A stretch of 25,927 nucleotides of DNA, taken from NCBI GenBank assembly GCA_947089305.1, contig CAMUJQ010000006.1:1-25927 (forward strand). Reading direction: 5' to 3'. The position numbers were made by a program, and so were the translations under genes. Each line of letters begins with the position of its first letter. The stretch's first letter is position 1. This DNA comes from an uncultured Clostridia bacterium. Lineage in GTDB: Bacteria > Bacillota > Clostridia > Christensenellales > UBA1242. Below, piece after piece: positions 3,997-11,514 of the stretch. The notes beneath the pieces were generated by a model, which searched no databases, had not been told where the DNA came from, and saw only the letters and a list, made by a program, of their open reading frames with translations.

Positions 3997-6231
3997 ATGG
4001 AAATTAAAGACGCATTAGCACTAGAATTTAATATTAAAAATGAATATTCACAAAACCTAATAAATTTACTTGATGAAGGTGGAACAATTCCCTTTATTGC
4101 TCGTTATCGTAAAGAAATGCACGGAAGTTTAGACGACCAAATAATAAGAGAATTTGCAGATAGACTTACCTACTTACGCAATTTTGAAGACCGCAAAAAA
4201 ACAATTGTTAAAACAATTGACGAACAAGGTAAATTAACTGAAGACATAATTAAAAAACTAGATGAAGCAAAAACTTTAACTGAACTTGAAGATATTTATC
4301 GTCCATTCAAACCAAAACGCCAAACAAGAGCAACAATTGCAATTGCAAAAGGCTTAGAACCCCTTGCTATATTATTCATGGAACAAGCACAAACAGAAAA
4401 AACTCTTGAAGACCTAGCTGCTCCTTTTGTTGACGCAGAAAAAGGTGTAAACACAGTAGAAGAAGCAATTGCAGGAGCAAAAGATATTGTTGCTGAAAAA
4501 ATAAGTGACGATAGTGATTTAAGAAAACAACTTCGCGAATTTTTACAAAAAACAGCTTATCTTGCTTCTGAACTTAAAAAAGAAAAAGTCCCAAAAAAAG
4601 AAAAAGTTATTGCCAATGTTGATAACAAATTTGCAGACAAAGAAGGTCATGAAAAAGGTTCTAATGCCGACACTTACGCAACTTATGATGCATTTAAACA
4701 AGAAGTTTATAAAATCCCATCTCACCGCATTTTAGCAATTAATCGCGGAGAAAAAGAAGGTTTTTTAAAAGTTAGTTTATTGTATAACACCGAAAAATGC
4801 TTGCAGATAATTGAAAGAAATTACAAAATTAAAAATCAAAAATTTGAAGAATTATTAAAAGAAGTGCAAACTGATGCATTTGACCGCCTAATCTTCCCTA
4901 GTTTAGAGCGTGAAATTAGAGCTGAACTTACTGACAAAGCAAATGAACAAGCAATTAAAAACTTTGAACTTAATTTAAAACCTCTTTTAATGGAAGCTCC
5001 ATTAAAAGGCAAACGCATTTTAGGCTTTGACCCGGGTTACCGCATGGGTTGCAAGTTAGCAGTAATTGATGAAAACGGCACAGTATTAGATACTTCTGTA
5101 ATATACCCTACTGAACCATTTAAAAAAATTGAAGAAAGTAATAAAATTTTAACTAACCTAATAACTAAACACAAAGTTGATGTTATATCAATTGGCAATG
5201 GCACAGCCAGCAAAGAAAGTGAAATATTTGTTGCAAACTTAATTAAAACATTAAATCAAAAAGTTAATTATGCTGTTGTTAGTGAAGCTGGAGCTTCAGT
5301 ATACTCTGCAAGTAAACTTGGTGCAGAAGAATTTCCAGATTATAATGTAAACCTCAGAAGCGCAGTTTCAATTGCAAGACGTCTTCAAGACCCTCTTGCT
5401 GAACTTATTAAAATTGACGTTAAAAGTATAGGTGTTGGTCAATATCAACACGACATGCCACAAAAACGCTTAACTGAAGTGCTTGATGGTGTTGTTGAAG
5501 ATTGTGTTAACGCAGTTGGCGTTGATGTAAACACTGCTAGCCCTAGTCTACTTAAACGTGTTGCAGGTTTAAATGACGGCATTGCAAAAAACATTGTGTC
5601 ATTCCGCGAAAAAAATGGAGCTTTTAAAACAAGAGAAGATATTTTAAATGTTCCAAAACTTGGAGGAAAAGCTTATGAACAATGTGCAGGGTTCTTACGC
5701 ATAGTTAACGGTCGTGAAATATTAGATAACACCTCTGTTCACCCAGAAAGTTATACCAGCGCTAAAAAGCTTTTAAAATTATTTAATTTAAGTGAAGTTG
5801 ATGTTAAAAGCGGCAGTGTTGCCACTCTTCCATCTCTTATCGAAAAAGAAGGCGAAGAAAAAGTTGCAAAAGAAATTGGAGTTGGAGTGCCAACCTTAAT
5901 TGACATTGCAAACGAATTAGTTAAACCAGGTCGTGATATTCGTGAAGAAGCAGAACATCTTGAACTTAGAACAGATGTGCTTAGTATTGAAGACCTTAAG
6001 CCAGACATGGTTTTAACTGGAACTGTAAGAAATGTTATCGACTTTGGTGCATTTATTGATATTGGCGTTCACCAAGACGGACTTGTTCATATTAGTGAAA
6101 TTTGTGACCGCTATATCAAACATCCAAGTGAAGAACTTACAGTTGGTCAAATTGTTAAAGTTAAAGTTATCGGCATAGACCCAAATAAAAAACGTATTAG
6201 CCTATCCATTAAAAAAGCCGATAAAGAATAA
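3997..6231 (+). CDS. tex: Tex family S1 RNA-binding protein (transcription accessory protein)
   Basis: 744 residues, the normal size for Tex, a cytoplasmic nucleic-acid-binding protein related to eukaryotic Spt6. Domains in order: N-terminal helical region with IPFIARYRKE (32-40) and ELEDIYRPFKPKR (96-108); a YqgF/RNase H-like domain starting at GKRILGFDPGYRMGCKLAVID (338-358); helix-hairpin-helix repeats around DVNTASPSLLKRVAGLN and ILNVPKLGGKAYEQCAGFLRI; and a C-terminal S1 domain from about 664 (DMVLTGTVRNVIDFGAFIDI ... KRISLSIKK). The stretch 194-228 is unusually Lys/Glu-rich before the conserved KIPSHRILAINRGE. AAAGGAAG lies 6 bases before the ATG. It has its own promoter and terminator and appears monocistronic. 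Confidence 0.95.
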   Translation: MEIKDALALEFNIKNEYSQNLINLLDEGGTIPFIARYRKEMHGSLDDQIIREFADRLTYLRNFEDRKKTIVKTIDEQGKLTEDIIKKLDEAKTLTELEDIYRPFKPKRQTRATIAIAKGLEPLAILFMEQAQTEKTLEDLAAPFVDAEKGVNTVEEAIAGAKDIVAEKISDDSDLRKQLREFLQKTAYLASELKKEKVPKKEKVIANVDNKFADKEGHEKGSNADTYATYDAFKQEVYKIPSHRILAINRGEKEGFLKVSLLYNTEKCLQIIERNYKIKNQKFEELLKEVQTDAFDRLIFPSLEREIRAELTDKANEQAIKNFELNLKPLLMEAPLKGKRILGFDPGYRMGCKLAVIDENGTVLDTSVIYPTEPFKKIEESNKILTNLITKHKVDVISIGNGTASKESEIFVANLIKTLNQKVNYAVVSEAGASVYSASKLGAEEFPDYNVNLRSAVSIARRLQDPLAELIKIDVKSIGVGQYQHDMPQKRLTEVLDGVVEDCVNAVGVDVNTASPSLLKRVAGLNDGIAKNIVSFREKNGAFKTREDILNVPKLGGKAYEQCAGFLRIVNGREILDNTSVHPESYTSAKKLLKLFNLSEVDVKSGSVATLPSLIEKEGEEKVAKEIGVGVPTLIDIANELVKPGRDIREEAEHLELRTDVLSIEDLKPDMVLTGTVRNVIDFGAFIDIGVHQDGLVHISEICDRYIKHPSEELTVGQIVKVKVIGIDPNKKRISLSIKKADKE

Positions 6232-6235
6232 AAAG

Positions 6236-6259
6236 TCAATAGAAATATTGATTTTTTTT
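6236..6259 (+). terminator. Terminator of tex
   Basis: Stem TCAATA/TATTGA (6236-6241 / 6246-6251) closed by a GAAA tetraloop, then eight T. Confidence 0.8.
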
Positions 6260-6276
6260 ATTTATTATGATACACT
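6248..6276 (+). promoter_or_regulatory. Promoter of the disrupted gene, overlapping the tex terminator
   Basis: TTGATT (6248-6253) lies in the second strand and T-run of the tex terminator; after a 17-bp spacer comes TACACT (6271-6276) preceded by an extended TGA. The ATG at 6298 follows. Confidence 0.4.
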
Positions 6277-6297
6277 TAAAGCAAAGGAAAAAATAGA

Positions 6298-7104
6298 ATG
6301 GAAATTACACCGATTAAATCAAAATATTAAAAAAATGGCAAAGTGCAATTATGCCATTATGATAGATATTCTTGAACTATATTTAATAAAGATGGATTTG
6401 TTCTTCCCTGCAAGGAATCTCAAAATTCTTTTAAAATATCAAATTATTATGTAGCTTATTACGATATAAATAAAATTTATTATTCATTAATGGAAAATGG
6501 AAATGGATACACCCCATGTTTCGGTGTATTCGTTAATCACAATAACAAAATTTATATGCTACAAGCAAGCAAACATGCCCTTCCTAATAAACGCATTGTA
6601 AAGCAATGCAATTTAGAAGAAAAAGAAAAAATTATAAATGGATTAAAACTTCCTAACAGTGTAGTCTTACGAGAAAATATAAGCAAACTTCATTATGTAA
6701 ACTTACCTAACGCTGGTTTTATTGATGAATTTAATAATAAAACGGAGCAAGAAATAATACAAACAGAAGAAGCACAACAAAATTTAATGCGTGAAGCTTT
6801 TGGTGTCAACCCAAATCCTATTGTTATTGACCCCAAAAGAGTTAATATTCACGATATTTATGATGGCATTCCACTTGGCAGTTATAATTATGCAATTAAC
6901 TTTTTATCAGATACTCAAGCAAAATATACAAAATTCGAAGTTGCAATGCACGGTGTTGATAATTATACAGTTACTCTTGATGAAGCACAAGTTGATATAG
7001 ACTCTCTTCTAGCAAAGAGAGCATTAGACATTGACTATAAACAATACCCAAGAGACTTAACATCTGTAGAAGAAAAAGAAATTCAAAAGCATTTAAAAAA
7101 ATAA
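6298..7104 (+). pseudogene. Unknown gene interrupted by two in-frame stops
   Basis: An ATG at 6298 with AAAGGA ten bases upstream opens a frame (MEITPIKSKY) that meets TAA at 6328-6330 and TGA at 6373-6375, yet the same frame continues as credible protein (IFNKDGFVLPCKESQNSF, then ISNYYVAYYDINKIYYSLMENG) without interruption to 7104. The long open part from 6490 encodes 204 residues, but the ATG there has no ribosome binding site and sits in the middle of the apparent protein. The product is soluble, with segments such as GKVQLCHYDRY, PCFGVFVNHNNKIYMLQASKH, AGFIDEFNNKTEQEI and IHDIYDGIPLGSYNYAINF. I do not recognise the family. The most economical reading is a ~268-codon gene inactivated by nonsense mutations near its start; stop readthrough is possible but unsupported. 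Confidence 0.6.
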
Positions 7105-7116
7105 AATAAAGCTTAC

Positions 7117-7149
7117 AAAAAAACAAGGTTAACTGCCTTGTTTTATTTT
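7117..7149. terminator. Bidirectional terminator between the disrupted gene and rplS
   Basis: Stem AAAACAAGG (7120-7128) / CCTTGTTTT (7136-7144), 7-nt loop, T-runs on both strands. It lies between two converging genes. Confidence 0.85.
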
Positions 7150-7152
7150 TTA

Positions 7153-7518
7153 CTATTTGTCTGCTTTTTTAGTTTCTTTGCGTTCTTTAAGTTTAGCAGC
7201 TTTACCTGTTAAATCACGTAAATAATAAAGTTTAGCTCTATTTGCTTTACCTTTTCTAACAACTTCAACATGGTCTATGCGTGGGCTGTGAACTGGAAAA
7301 GTTCTTTCAACACCAACACCAAAAGAAATACGTCTAACTGTAAAAGTTTCACGTACGCTACCATTGCGTCTTGCAATAACAACGCCTTCATAAGCTTGTA
7401 AACGTTCTTTATCGCCTTCAACAACTTTTACGAATACCTTAACTGTGTCCCCAATCTCAAACTTAGGAGCATCAGGACGAAGGTTTTCTTTTTCAATTTG
7501 GTCGATTATTGTGCTCAT
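7153..7518 (-). CDS. rplS: 50S ribosomal protein L19
   Basis: 121 residues. The family sequence is clear: APKFEIGDTVKVFVKVVEGD, then YEGVVIARRNGSVRETFTVR, RISFGVGVERTFPVHSPRID and VRKGKANRAKLYYLRDLTGK, followed by a Lys-rich tail. L19 sits at the 30S-50S interface of the ribosome. GGGGAG precedes the ATG by 9 bases. In most Firmicutes rplS follows trmD directly; here it lies after rbgA-yraN and has its own promoter and a structured leader, so it can be expressed apart from the rimM-trmD transcript. Confidence 0.97.
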   Translation of the reverse strand: MSTIIDQIEKENLRPDAPKFEIGDTVKVFVKVVEGDKERLQAYEGVVIARRNGSVRETFTVRRISFGVGVERTFPVHSPRIDHVEVVRKGKANRAKLYYLRDLTGKAAKLKERKETKKADK

Positions 7519-7608
7519 ACTAATTTTCTCCCCTTCGAAAAATTTGTCGACTTTTCACTTTAAGTCGATCAGCGTTCACATAAAGTTTGTATATGGCGGA
7601 CCACTGAT
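7519..7608 (-). promoter_or_regulatory. Structured 5' leader of rplS, candidate L19 leader
   Basis: The predicted 90-nt leader starts with a long hairpin whose base is ATCAG/CTGAT (7608-7604 / 7572-7568) with an inner helix CATA/TATG, followed by a second hairpin TCGACTT/AAGTCGA (7568-7562 / 7553-7547), then the ribosome binding site. Ribosomal protein autoregulatory leaders, including one named for L19, are known upstream of rplS in Firmicutes. I infer that function here from position and structure and have not matched a covariance model. Confidence 0.45.
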
Positions 7609-7614
7609 GGAACA

Positions 7615-7643
7615 ATTATACACTAAAAAATACTTTTTGGCAA
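7615..7643 (-). promoter_or_regulatory. Promoter of rplS
   Basis: -35 TTGCCA (7643-7638), 17-bp spacer, perfect -10 TATAAT (7620-7615); the start near 7608 coincides with the base of the first leader hairpin. Confidence 0.8.
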
Positions 7644-7706
7644 GAGTTTTAACGAAATTAAAATAAAAATTTTTTGCCACAAAATTATGCGCAGCCACAC
7701 AAAAAA

Positions 7707-8051
7707 TTAAAAAGCATTTTTAATGTGCGTAACATTATCGCCTAAAACTTCAACAACATCAAATCGACAAGCGCAAGGATAGCATTTTTGTTCTAACATA
7801 AACATAGTTGCAACTTGGTGAATTTTATTTTGCTTATGCGCATTAACTGCTTCACGCGGTAAACCAAACTTTTCGCTTGAACGAGTTTTAACTTCAACAA
7901 AAACTAATAATTCTTTCTCTTTAAAAATTAAATCAATTTCACCCAATTTACATGAATAATTTTGTTTTATAAGTTTTAGCCCTTGATTTTTTAAATATTC
8001 ACAGGCTTTTACTTCGCCTTTTTCTCCAAGTGGATTATGCCCCTTATACAT
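7707..8051 (-). CDS. yraN: YraN/UPF0102 family predicted endonuclease-like protein
   Basis: 114 residues, typical for the family. It contains GEKGEVKACEYLKNQG, then the nuclease-like core GEIDLIF (residues 37-43) and LLVFVEVKTRSS (48-59), the D...E-x-K arrangement of the restriction-endonuclease fold, and a C-terminal CRFDVVEVLG. The cellular role is not established. The start overlaps the rbgA stop by 8 bases (ATGTATAA) and its GGGGAG lies inside rbgA, so translation is probably coupled. In many bacteria yraN lies near rnhB in this cluster; rnhB is absent from the window. Confidence 0.92.
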   Translation of the reverse strand: MYKGHNPLGEKGEVKACEYLKNQGLKLIKQNYSCKLGEIDLIFKEKELLVFVEVKTRSSEKFGLPREAVNAHKQNKIHQVATMFMLEQKCYPCACRFDVVEVLGDNVTHIKNAF

Positions 8052-8877
8052 CTAGTGTAATTCTCCCCAATTTACCTGCACGAAACTCATCTAAAATACA
8101 TTTAGCTGCTTTTTCTAAATTTGCAATTCCTCCGCTTTCTAAAAATCCACGTTTCTTAGCAATTGTTTCAATTACTTCAATATTAGTTTCAGCCCCACTT
8201 AACTTAAAGCGATTAATAAACTCAAGTTTATTTAACTCTTGAAGTTTATCAACAAGAGACATTGCAACCTCAACTAAATTTAAAACATCATCTTTTATTG
8301 AACCAATAAAAGCTAAATTGTTTGCAACTTCAGGATTATCAAAACTTGGCCAAAGTGTTCCTGGAGTGTCTAAAAGTTCAAGTTTAGAACTAACTCTAAC
8401 CCATTGCTTACCTTTAGTTACTCCTGGTTTGTTTCCTGTTGTTGTACGAGCTTGCCCACACATATTATTTATAAGTGTAGATTTTCCACAATTGGGAACA
8501 CCAATAACCATTGCACGTAAACTTTTGTTTATACCTTTTTCTTTATATTTTTTTAATTTATCAGCCAATAATTGTTCAGCTATGCTATTTAAAAAATTTG
8601 CATTTTTACTTTTTGTACTTTCAGTTAAAACAGCGCGGTTATTGCCTTTGTTAAAAAACTCTTTCCATTTTTTGTTTAAACTCTCATCTGCAAGGTCGGC
8701 TTTATTTAAAATATAAATAATAGGCTTGTTACCAATAATGTTATTTAAACTAGGGTTAACACTGCTTAGTGGTGCTCGAGCATCTAACACATAAAAAATT
8801 AAGTCGCATAACGCAAGTTCTTTTTCTATTTCTCTAAGTGCTTTTGTCATATGCCCTGGAAACCATTGTATCGGCAT
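8044..8877 (-). CDS. rbgA: Ribosome biogenesis GTPase RbgA (YlqF)
   Basis: 277 residues of a circularly permuted GTPase: the G4 motif NKAD (58-61) comes before G1 GVPNCGKS (126-133), a threonine-rich switch (GQARTTTGNKPGVT) and G3 DTPG (170-173). The N-terminus QWFPGHMTKALREI is diagnostic of YlqF/RbgA. RbgA drives late 50S assembly, which agrees with its place among rplS, rimM and trmD. AAAGGAG precedes the ATG by 6 bases. The C-terminal domain ends with ECILDEFRAGKLGRITL-like sequence typical of the family. Confidence 0.96.
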   Translation of the reverse strand: MPIQWFPGHMTKALREIEKELALCDLIFYVLDARAPLSSVNPSLNNIIGNKPIIYILNKADLADESLNKKWKEFFNKGNNRAVLTESTKSKNANFLNSIAEQLLADKLKKYKEKGINKSLRAMVIGVPNCGKSTLINNMCGQARTTTGNKPGVTKGKQWVRVSSKLELLDTPGTLWPSFDNPEVANNLAFIGSIKDDVLNLVEVAMSLVDKLQELNKLEFINRFKLSGAETNIEVIETIAKKRGFLESGGIANLEKAAKCILDEFRAGKLGRITLDV

Positions 8878-8889
8878 AACTTTCTCCTT

Positions 8890-9360
8890 TTATTTCTTTA
8901 AAGTTTTTAACTGTTTTATGCTTTTAGAAAGTAAATTCCAATTTTCGTCAAATTCAAAATAGCCTTTAATTTTTTTACCATTTAAAACAAGTGGCAACCA
9001 ATGTGGGTCGTCTGGGAACATTTTATCGTAAGGAATTTTGTCTATATCAAACCAACTTGGCTTCATTTCTTCACTTTCCTTCGGCTCACCTTGCCACTCA
9101 TATTCAAAATAGACATATAAATAGTTATTTTCTTTTACACCTTTATAAAATTCATCAAATTCTACTTCGGCAACCTTTTCAAAATTTGTTGGCGTTACAA
9201 AAACTTCCTCTTGTGTTTCACGTATCATAGCTTGCTCTGGTGTTTCTCCACTTTCAATTTTTCCACCAACACCATTTAACTTGCCTTTACCAAATCCACG
9301 TTGTTTTTCAGCAAGCAAAATTTTTTTGTCTTTAATTAAATAGCATAAAGTTGTTCTCAT
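8890..9360 (-). CDS. MTH1/NUDT1-like Nudix hydrolase (predicted oxidised purine nucleotide phosphatase)
   Basis: 156 residues with a complete Nudix box: GGKIESGETPEQAMIRETQEEV (residues 32-53), with the metal-binding RETQEE glutamates at 48, 51 and 52. Beyond the box the protein resembles mammalian MTH1 more than E. coli MutT: RGFGKGKLNGVGGK parallels KRGFGAGRWNGFGGK, ESEEMKPSWFDIDKIPYDKM parallels [20 protein letters not shown], and FPDDPHWLPLVL parallels WPDDSYWFPLLL. The paired aspartates PDD and the WF that bind the purine in MTH1 are kept. It would hydrolyse 8-oxo-dGTP and related nucleotides; substrate is inferred from similarity recalled by eye. Start and preceding stop overlap as ATGA, so it is coupled to the GNAT gene. 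Confidence 0.88.
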   Translation of the reverse strand: MRTTLCYLIKDKKILLAEKQRGFGKGKLNGVGGKIESGETPEQAMIRETQEEVFVTPTNFEKVAEVEFDEFYKGVKENNYLYVYFEYEWQGEPKESEEMKPSWFDIDKIPYDKMFPDDPHWLPLVLNGKKIKGYFEFDENWNLLSKSIKQLKTLKK

Positions 9361-9860
9361 TTGTTTTCCTTTTTTTCTTTCAAACTCTTTATTTTAGTTA
9401 ACATTCTTGTATGATAATTGTATTTAGTATAAAAATCAATTGCATTTTGATTATATGCAAACACATCAACTAAAACATATTCACATTTTTGTTCTTTAAA
9501 GTAACTTTCTATTGTTTCAATTAATGCTTTGCCTATTCCCTTACCTCTAACATGTTTAGAAACAACAAATTCAGTAATTATACCTCGTTTTGGACATTTA
9601 TAATCTAAGTAATCCCACTTATTATACTTTGGTATAATACCCATTATTAGTCCAACAACTGAATCGTTATCAACAGCCAAATAACATTTTCCACAATTGT
9701 TTTTAATTTCTTTTAAGGCTTTTTTAGTATATTTATCACGATAATCAGCATCAATTTTGTCTAAATTATCTTTATCGATTGTTAATACAAATTCTTCCAG
9801 TTCAACAAGTAAAGTTTTTACATTTTCCAAGTAACTCTTGGAGTATTCAATAATTTCCAT
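9357..9860 (-). CDS. GNAT family N-acetyltransferase
   Basis: 167 residues with the GNAT acetyl-CoA-binding motif A: ITEFVVSKHVRGKGIGKALI (residues 95-114), with R105-G-K-G-I-G110 as the pyrophosphate loop, and motif B YNQNAIDFYTKYNYHTR (136-152). The N-terminal strand LAVDNDSVVGLIMGII matches the family beta-sheet. The acceptor substrate cannot be assigned. GAGGT stands 5 bases before the ATG, and the stop overlaps the start of the Nudix gene by 4 bases. Confidence 0.88.
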   Translation of the reverse strand: MEIIEYSKSYLENVKTLLVELEEFVLTIDKDNLDKIDADYRDKYTKKALKEIKNNCGKCYLAVDNDSVVGLIMGIIPKYNKWDYLDYKCPKRGIITEFVVSKHVRGKGIGKALIETIESYFKEQKCEYVLVDVFAYNQNAIDFYTKYNYHTRMLTKIKSLKEKKENK

Positions 9861-9878
9861 AAATACCTCATTTTAAAA

Positions 9879-10361
9879 TTACACTACCTTGTTTATTCCA
9901 ATATTTCTCATTAAAATTTTTAGTGCGTTCTCGTGGCGTGTTTTCCCGTGTGTCGAAGCACAAAAATCTTTTAACACATAAACATCAAAATTGTTTTCAA
10001 ACAAATCTAATGCAGTTTTTAAAACACAACATTCGGTATCAATTCCACATAAATAAATTTTAGTTATTTTGTTTTTTATAATATAGTTTTTAAGTTCATC
10101 ATTCAAAGCAGAATAAATTGTTTTTTCAAAAATTTTACTTTTACCTGTATTAATTACAATTTCCCTACTTTCATTAGTTAAACAGCCTTTCCAATTTAAT
10201 TTTTCACAAAACACACTATCAGTCGAATTTATAAATTTTGTAAACACAACAAACTCAAACTTGTTTTGTTTTATTATTTTATCAATTTTCGCTGGCAAAA
10301 AATTTGTATGTTTGTTGATAAATTGTTTTTGCAAATCTATAACTAACAAAAGTGAACTCAT
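9879..10361 (-). CDS. Isochorismatase-family cysteine hydrolase
   Basis: 160 residues. The catalytic triad of the family is visible: Asp9 in LLLVIDLQKQF, Lys80 in FEKTIYSAL and Cys112 in CGIDTECCVLKTA, with a second Cys just before the nucleophile. The family includes nicotinamidases, isochorismatases and biuret hydrolases. The metal-binding DxH motif of nicotinamidases is not evident in the corresponding region (FTKFINSTDSVF), so nicotinamidase is not supported. The start lies one base after the trmD stop, and its ribosome binding site AAAGGAAG is formed by the last trmD codons, so it is co-translated with trmD. Confidence 0.88.
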   Translation of the reverse strand: MSSLLLVIDLQKQFINKHTNFLPAKIDKIIKQNKFEFVVFTKFINSTDSVFCEKLNWKGCLTNESREIVINTGKSKIFEKTIYSALNDELKNYIIKNKITKIYLCGIDTECCVLKTALDLFENNFDVYVLKDFCASTHGKTRHENALKILMRNIGINKVV

Positions 10362-10362
10362 T

Positions 10363-11016
10363 TTAACTTCCTTTATCTACTTTAACCATATTTTCTTTTT
10401 TCCACTTTTCAATTTGGGCATGATTGCCACTAACTAAAACATTTGGAACTTTTAGCCCCATAAATTCTTGAGGGCGTGTATATTGAGGATATTCTAAATA
10501 TCCGTTATAAAAACTTTCATTTTCAAAACAACTCTCACGACTTAAAACACCATCACAAAGACGTGCTACAGCGTCAACAACAACCATTGCGGGTATTTCT
10601 CCACCTGTAAGCACAAACTCGCCTATACTCAATTTTTCAAAGCCACAGATGGTTAACACACGTTCGTCAACGCCTTCATAGTGTCCACAAAGTATAATTA
10701 TGTGGTCAAACTCACTTGCTAAGTTTTTTGCAATTTGCTCGTTAAAAATTTTACCCTTTGGGCACATATAAATTCGCTTAGCTTTATTCTCGGGATCTAG
10801 CGCTTGAACACAATCGTAAATTGGCTGACAAGTGAGTAACATTCCGTCACCACCCCCAAAAGGTTTATCATCAACCTTTTTATGTTTGTCCGCGCTATAA
10901 TCTCTAAAATTAACAACATTGATTTCAATCAGTTTTTTTTCACGCGCGCGGCCAATAATGCTACTTTCAAGTGGTGTAAACATCTCGGGGAAAAGCGTTA
11001 AAATATCTAGTCGCAT
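10363..11016 (-). CDS. trmD: tRNA (guanine-N1-)-methyltransferase TrmD
   Basis: 217 residues of the SPOUT methyltransferase that makes m1G37 and so prevents frameshifting. Seen: N-terminal LDILTLFPEMF, KPFGGGDGMLL (51-61), the trefoil-knot SAM loop CGHYEGVDERV (110-120) and IGEFVLTGGE (131-140), then LEYPQYTRP and VLVSGNHAQIEKW. Two variations: the residue aligning with the catalytic Asp169 of E. coli (EDSF) is Glu (NESF), which I think is common in clostridial homologues; and the protein stops about 20 residues after GNH, without the RRTxLxRPDL tail of longer TrmDs. It overlaps rimM by 10 bases. Confidence 0.96.
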   Translation of the reverse strand: MRLDILTLFPEMFTPLESSIIGRAREKKLIEINVVNFRDYSADKHKKVDDKPFGGGDGMLLTCQPIYDCVQALDPENKAKRIYMCPKGKIFNEQIAKNLASEFDHIIILCGHYEGVDERVLTICGFEKLSIGEFVLTGGEIPAMVVVDAVARLCDGVLSRESCFENESFYNGYLEYPQYTRPQEFMGLKVPNVLVSGNHAQIEKWKKENMVKVDKGS

Positions 11017-11504
11017 ACACTAACCTCTTCAAACTTAGATTTTGATATAATTAGCTTTTCTCCGTCAAAATCAATAATTAAGCCATTTATATCTGGCGTC
11101 ATATATTCTTTTTTTTGAGTGCGAATAACTAAAATATCACTAGCTCCATAATTAACAACATCGGTTAACCTTCCTAACTTTTCGCCATTTTCAAAGAAAA
11201 CAAATTTACCAATAAGATCTGCAACATAAAATTCCCCGGCACCGAGAGGACTTGCGTCAACTCTATCAATTTCAAAGCGCGCATTTCTAAGTTCCTCAGC
11301 TTCTTCAACTGAATTGCATTCCTTAAATTTAACAAAAAATCCGTTACTTGCATTATAACTTTTTTCTATACTGTAAGGCTTTCCGTTAATATAGCATTTT
11401 TTCACTTTAAGTAAGTTTTCTACATCTGCACCATTTACATTAACTTTAACTTCGCCTTTAAGACCTTTGGGTTTTGTTACAACCCCAATAATAAATTTTT
11501 CCAT
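11007..11504 (-). CDS. rimM: 16S rRNA processing protein RimM
   Basis: 165 residues in two domains: an N-terminal beta barrel with GVVTKPKGLKGEVKVNV (8-24) and FFVKFKECNSVEEAEELRNA, and a C-terminal PRC barrel with YVADLIGKFVFFENGEKLG and the closing INGLIIDFDGEKLIIS. RimM helps mature the 30S head by binding S19. AAAGG is 7 bases upstream of the ATG and overlaps the stop of the preceding gene. It overlaps trmD, its usual partner. Confidence 0.95.
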   Translation of the reverse strand: MEKFIIGVVTKPKGLKGEVKVNVNGADVENLLKVKKCYINGKPYSIEKSYNASNGFFVKFKECNSVEEAEELRNARFEIDRVDASPLGAGEFYVADLIGKFVFFENGEKLGRLTDVVNYGASDILVIRTQKKEYMTPDINGLIIDFDGEKLIISKSKFEEVSVCD

Positions 11505-11514
11505 AACCCAACCT

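Noticed and set aside
6298..6375. Stop-codon reassignment as explanation for in-frame TAA and TGA
   Set aside because: TAA and TGA end many normal genes here (for example TGA ends the GNAT gene in an ATGA overlap), so an altered code is not supported.
6248..6454. 68-codon open frame after tex
   Set aside because: Different frame from the protein-like sequence of the disrupted gene it overlaps, composition unlike a protein, and it begins inside the tex terminator.
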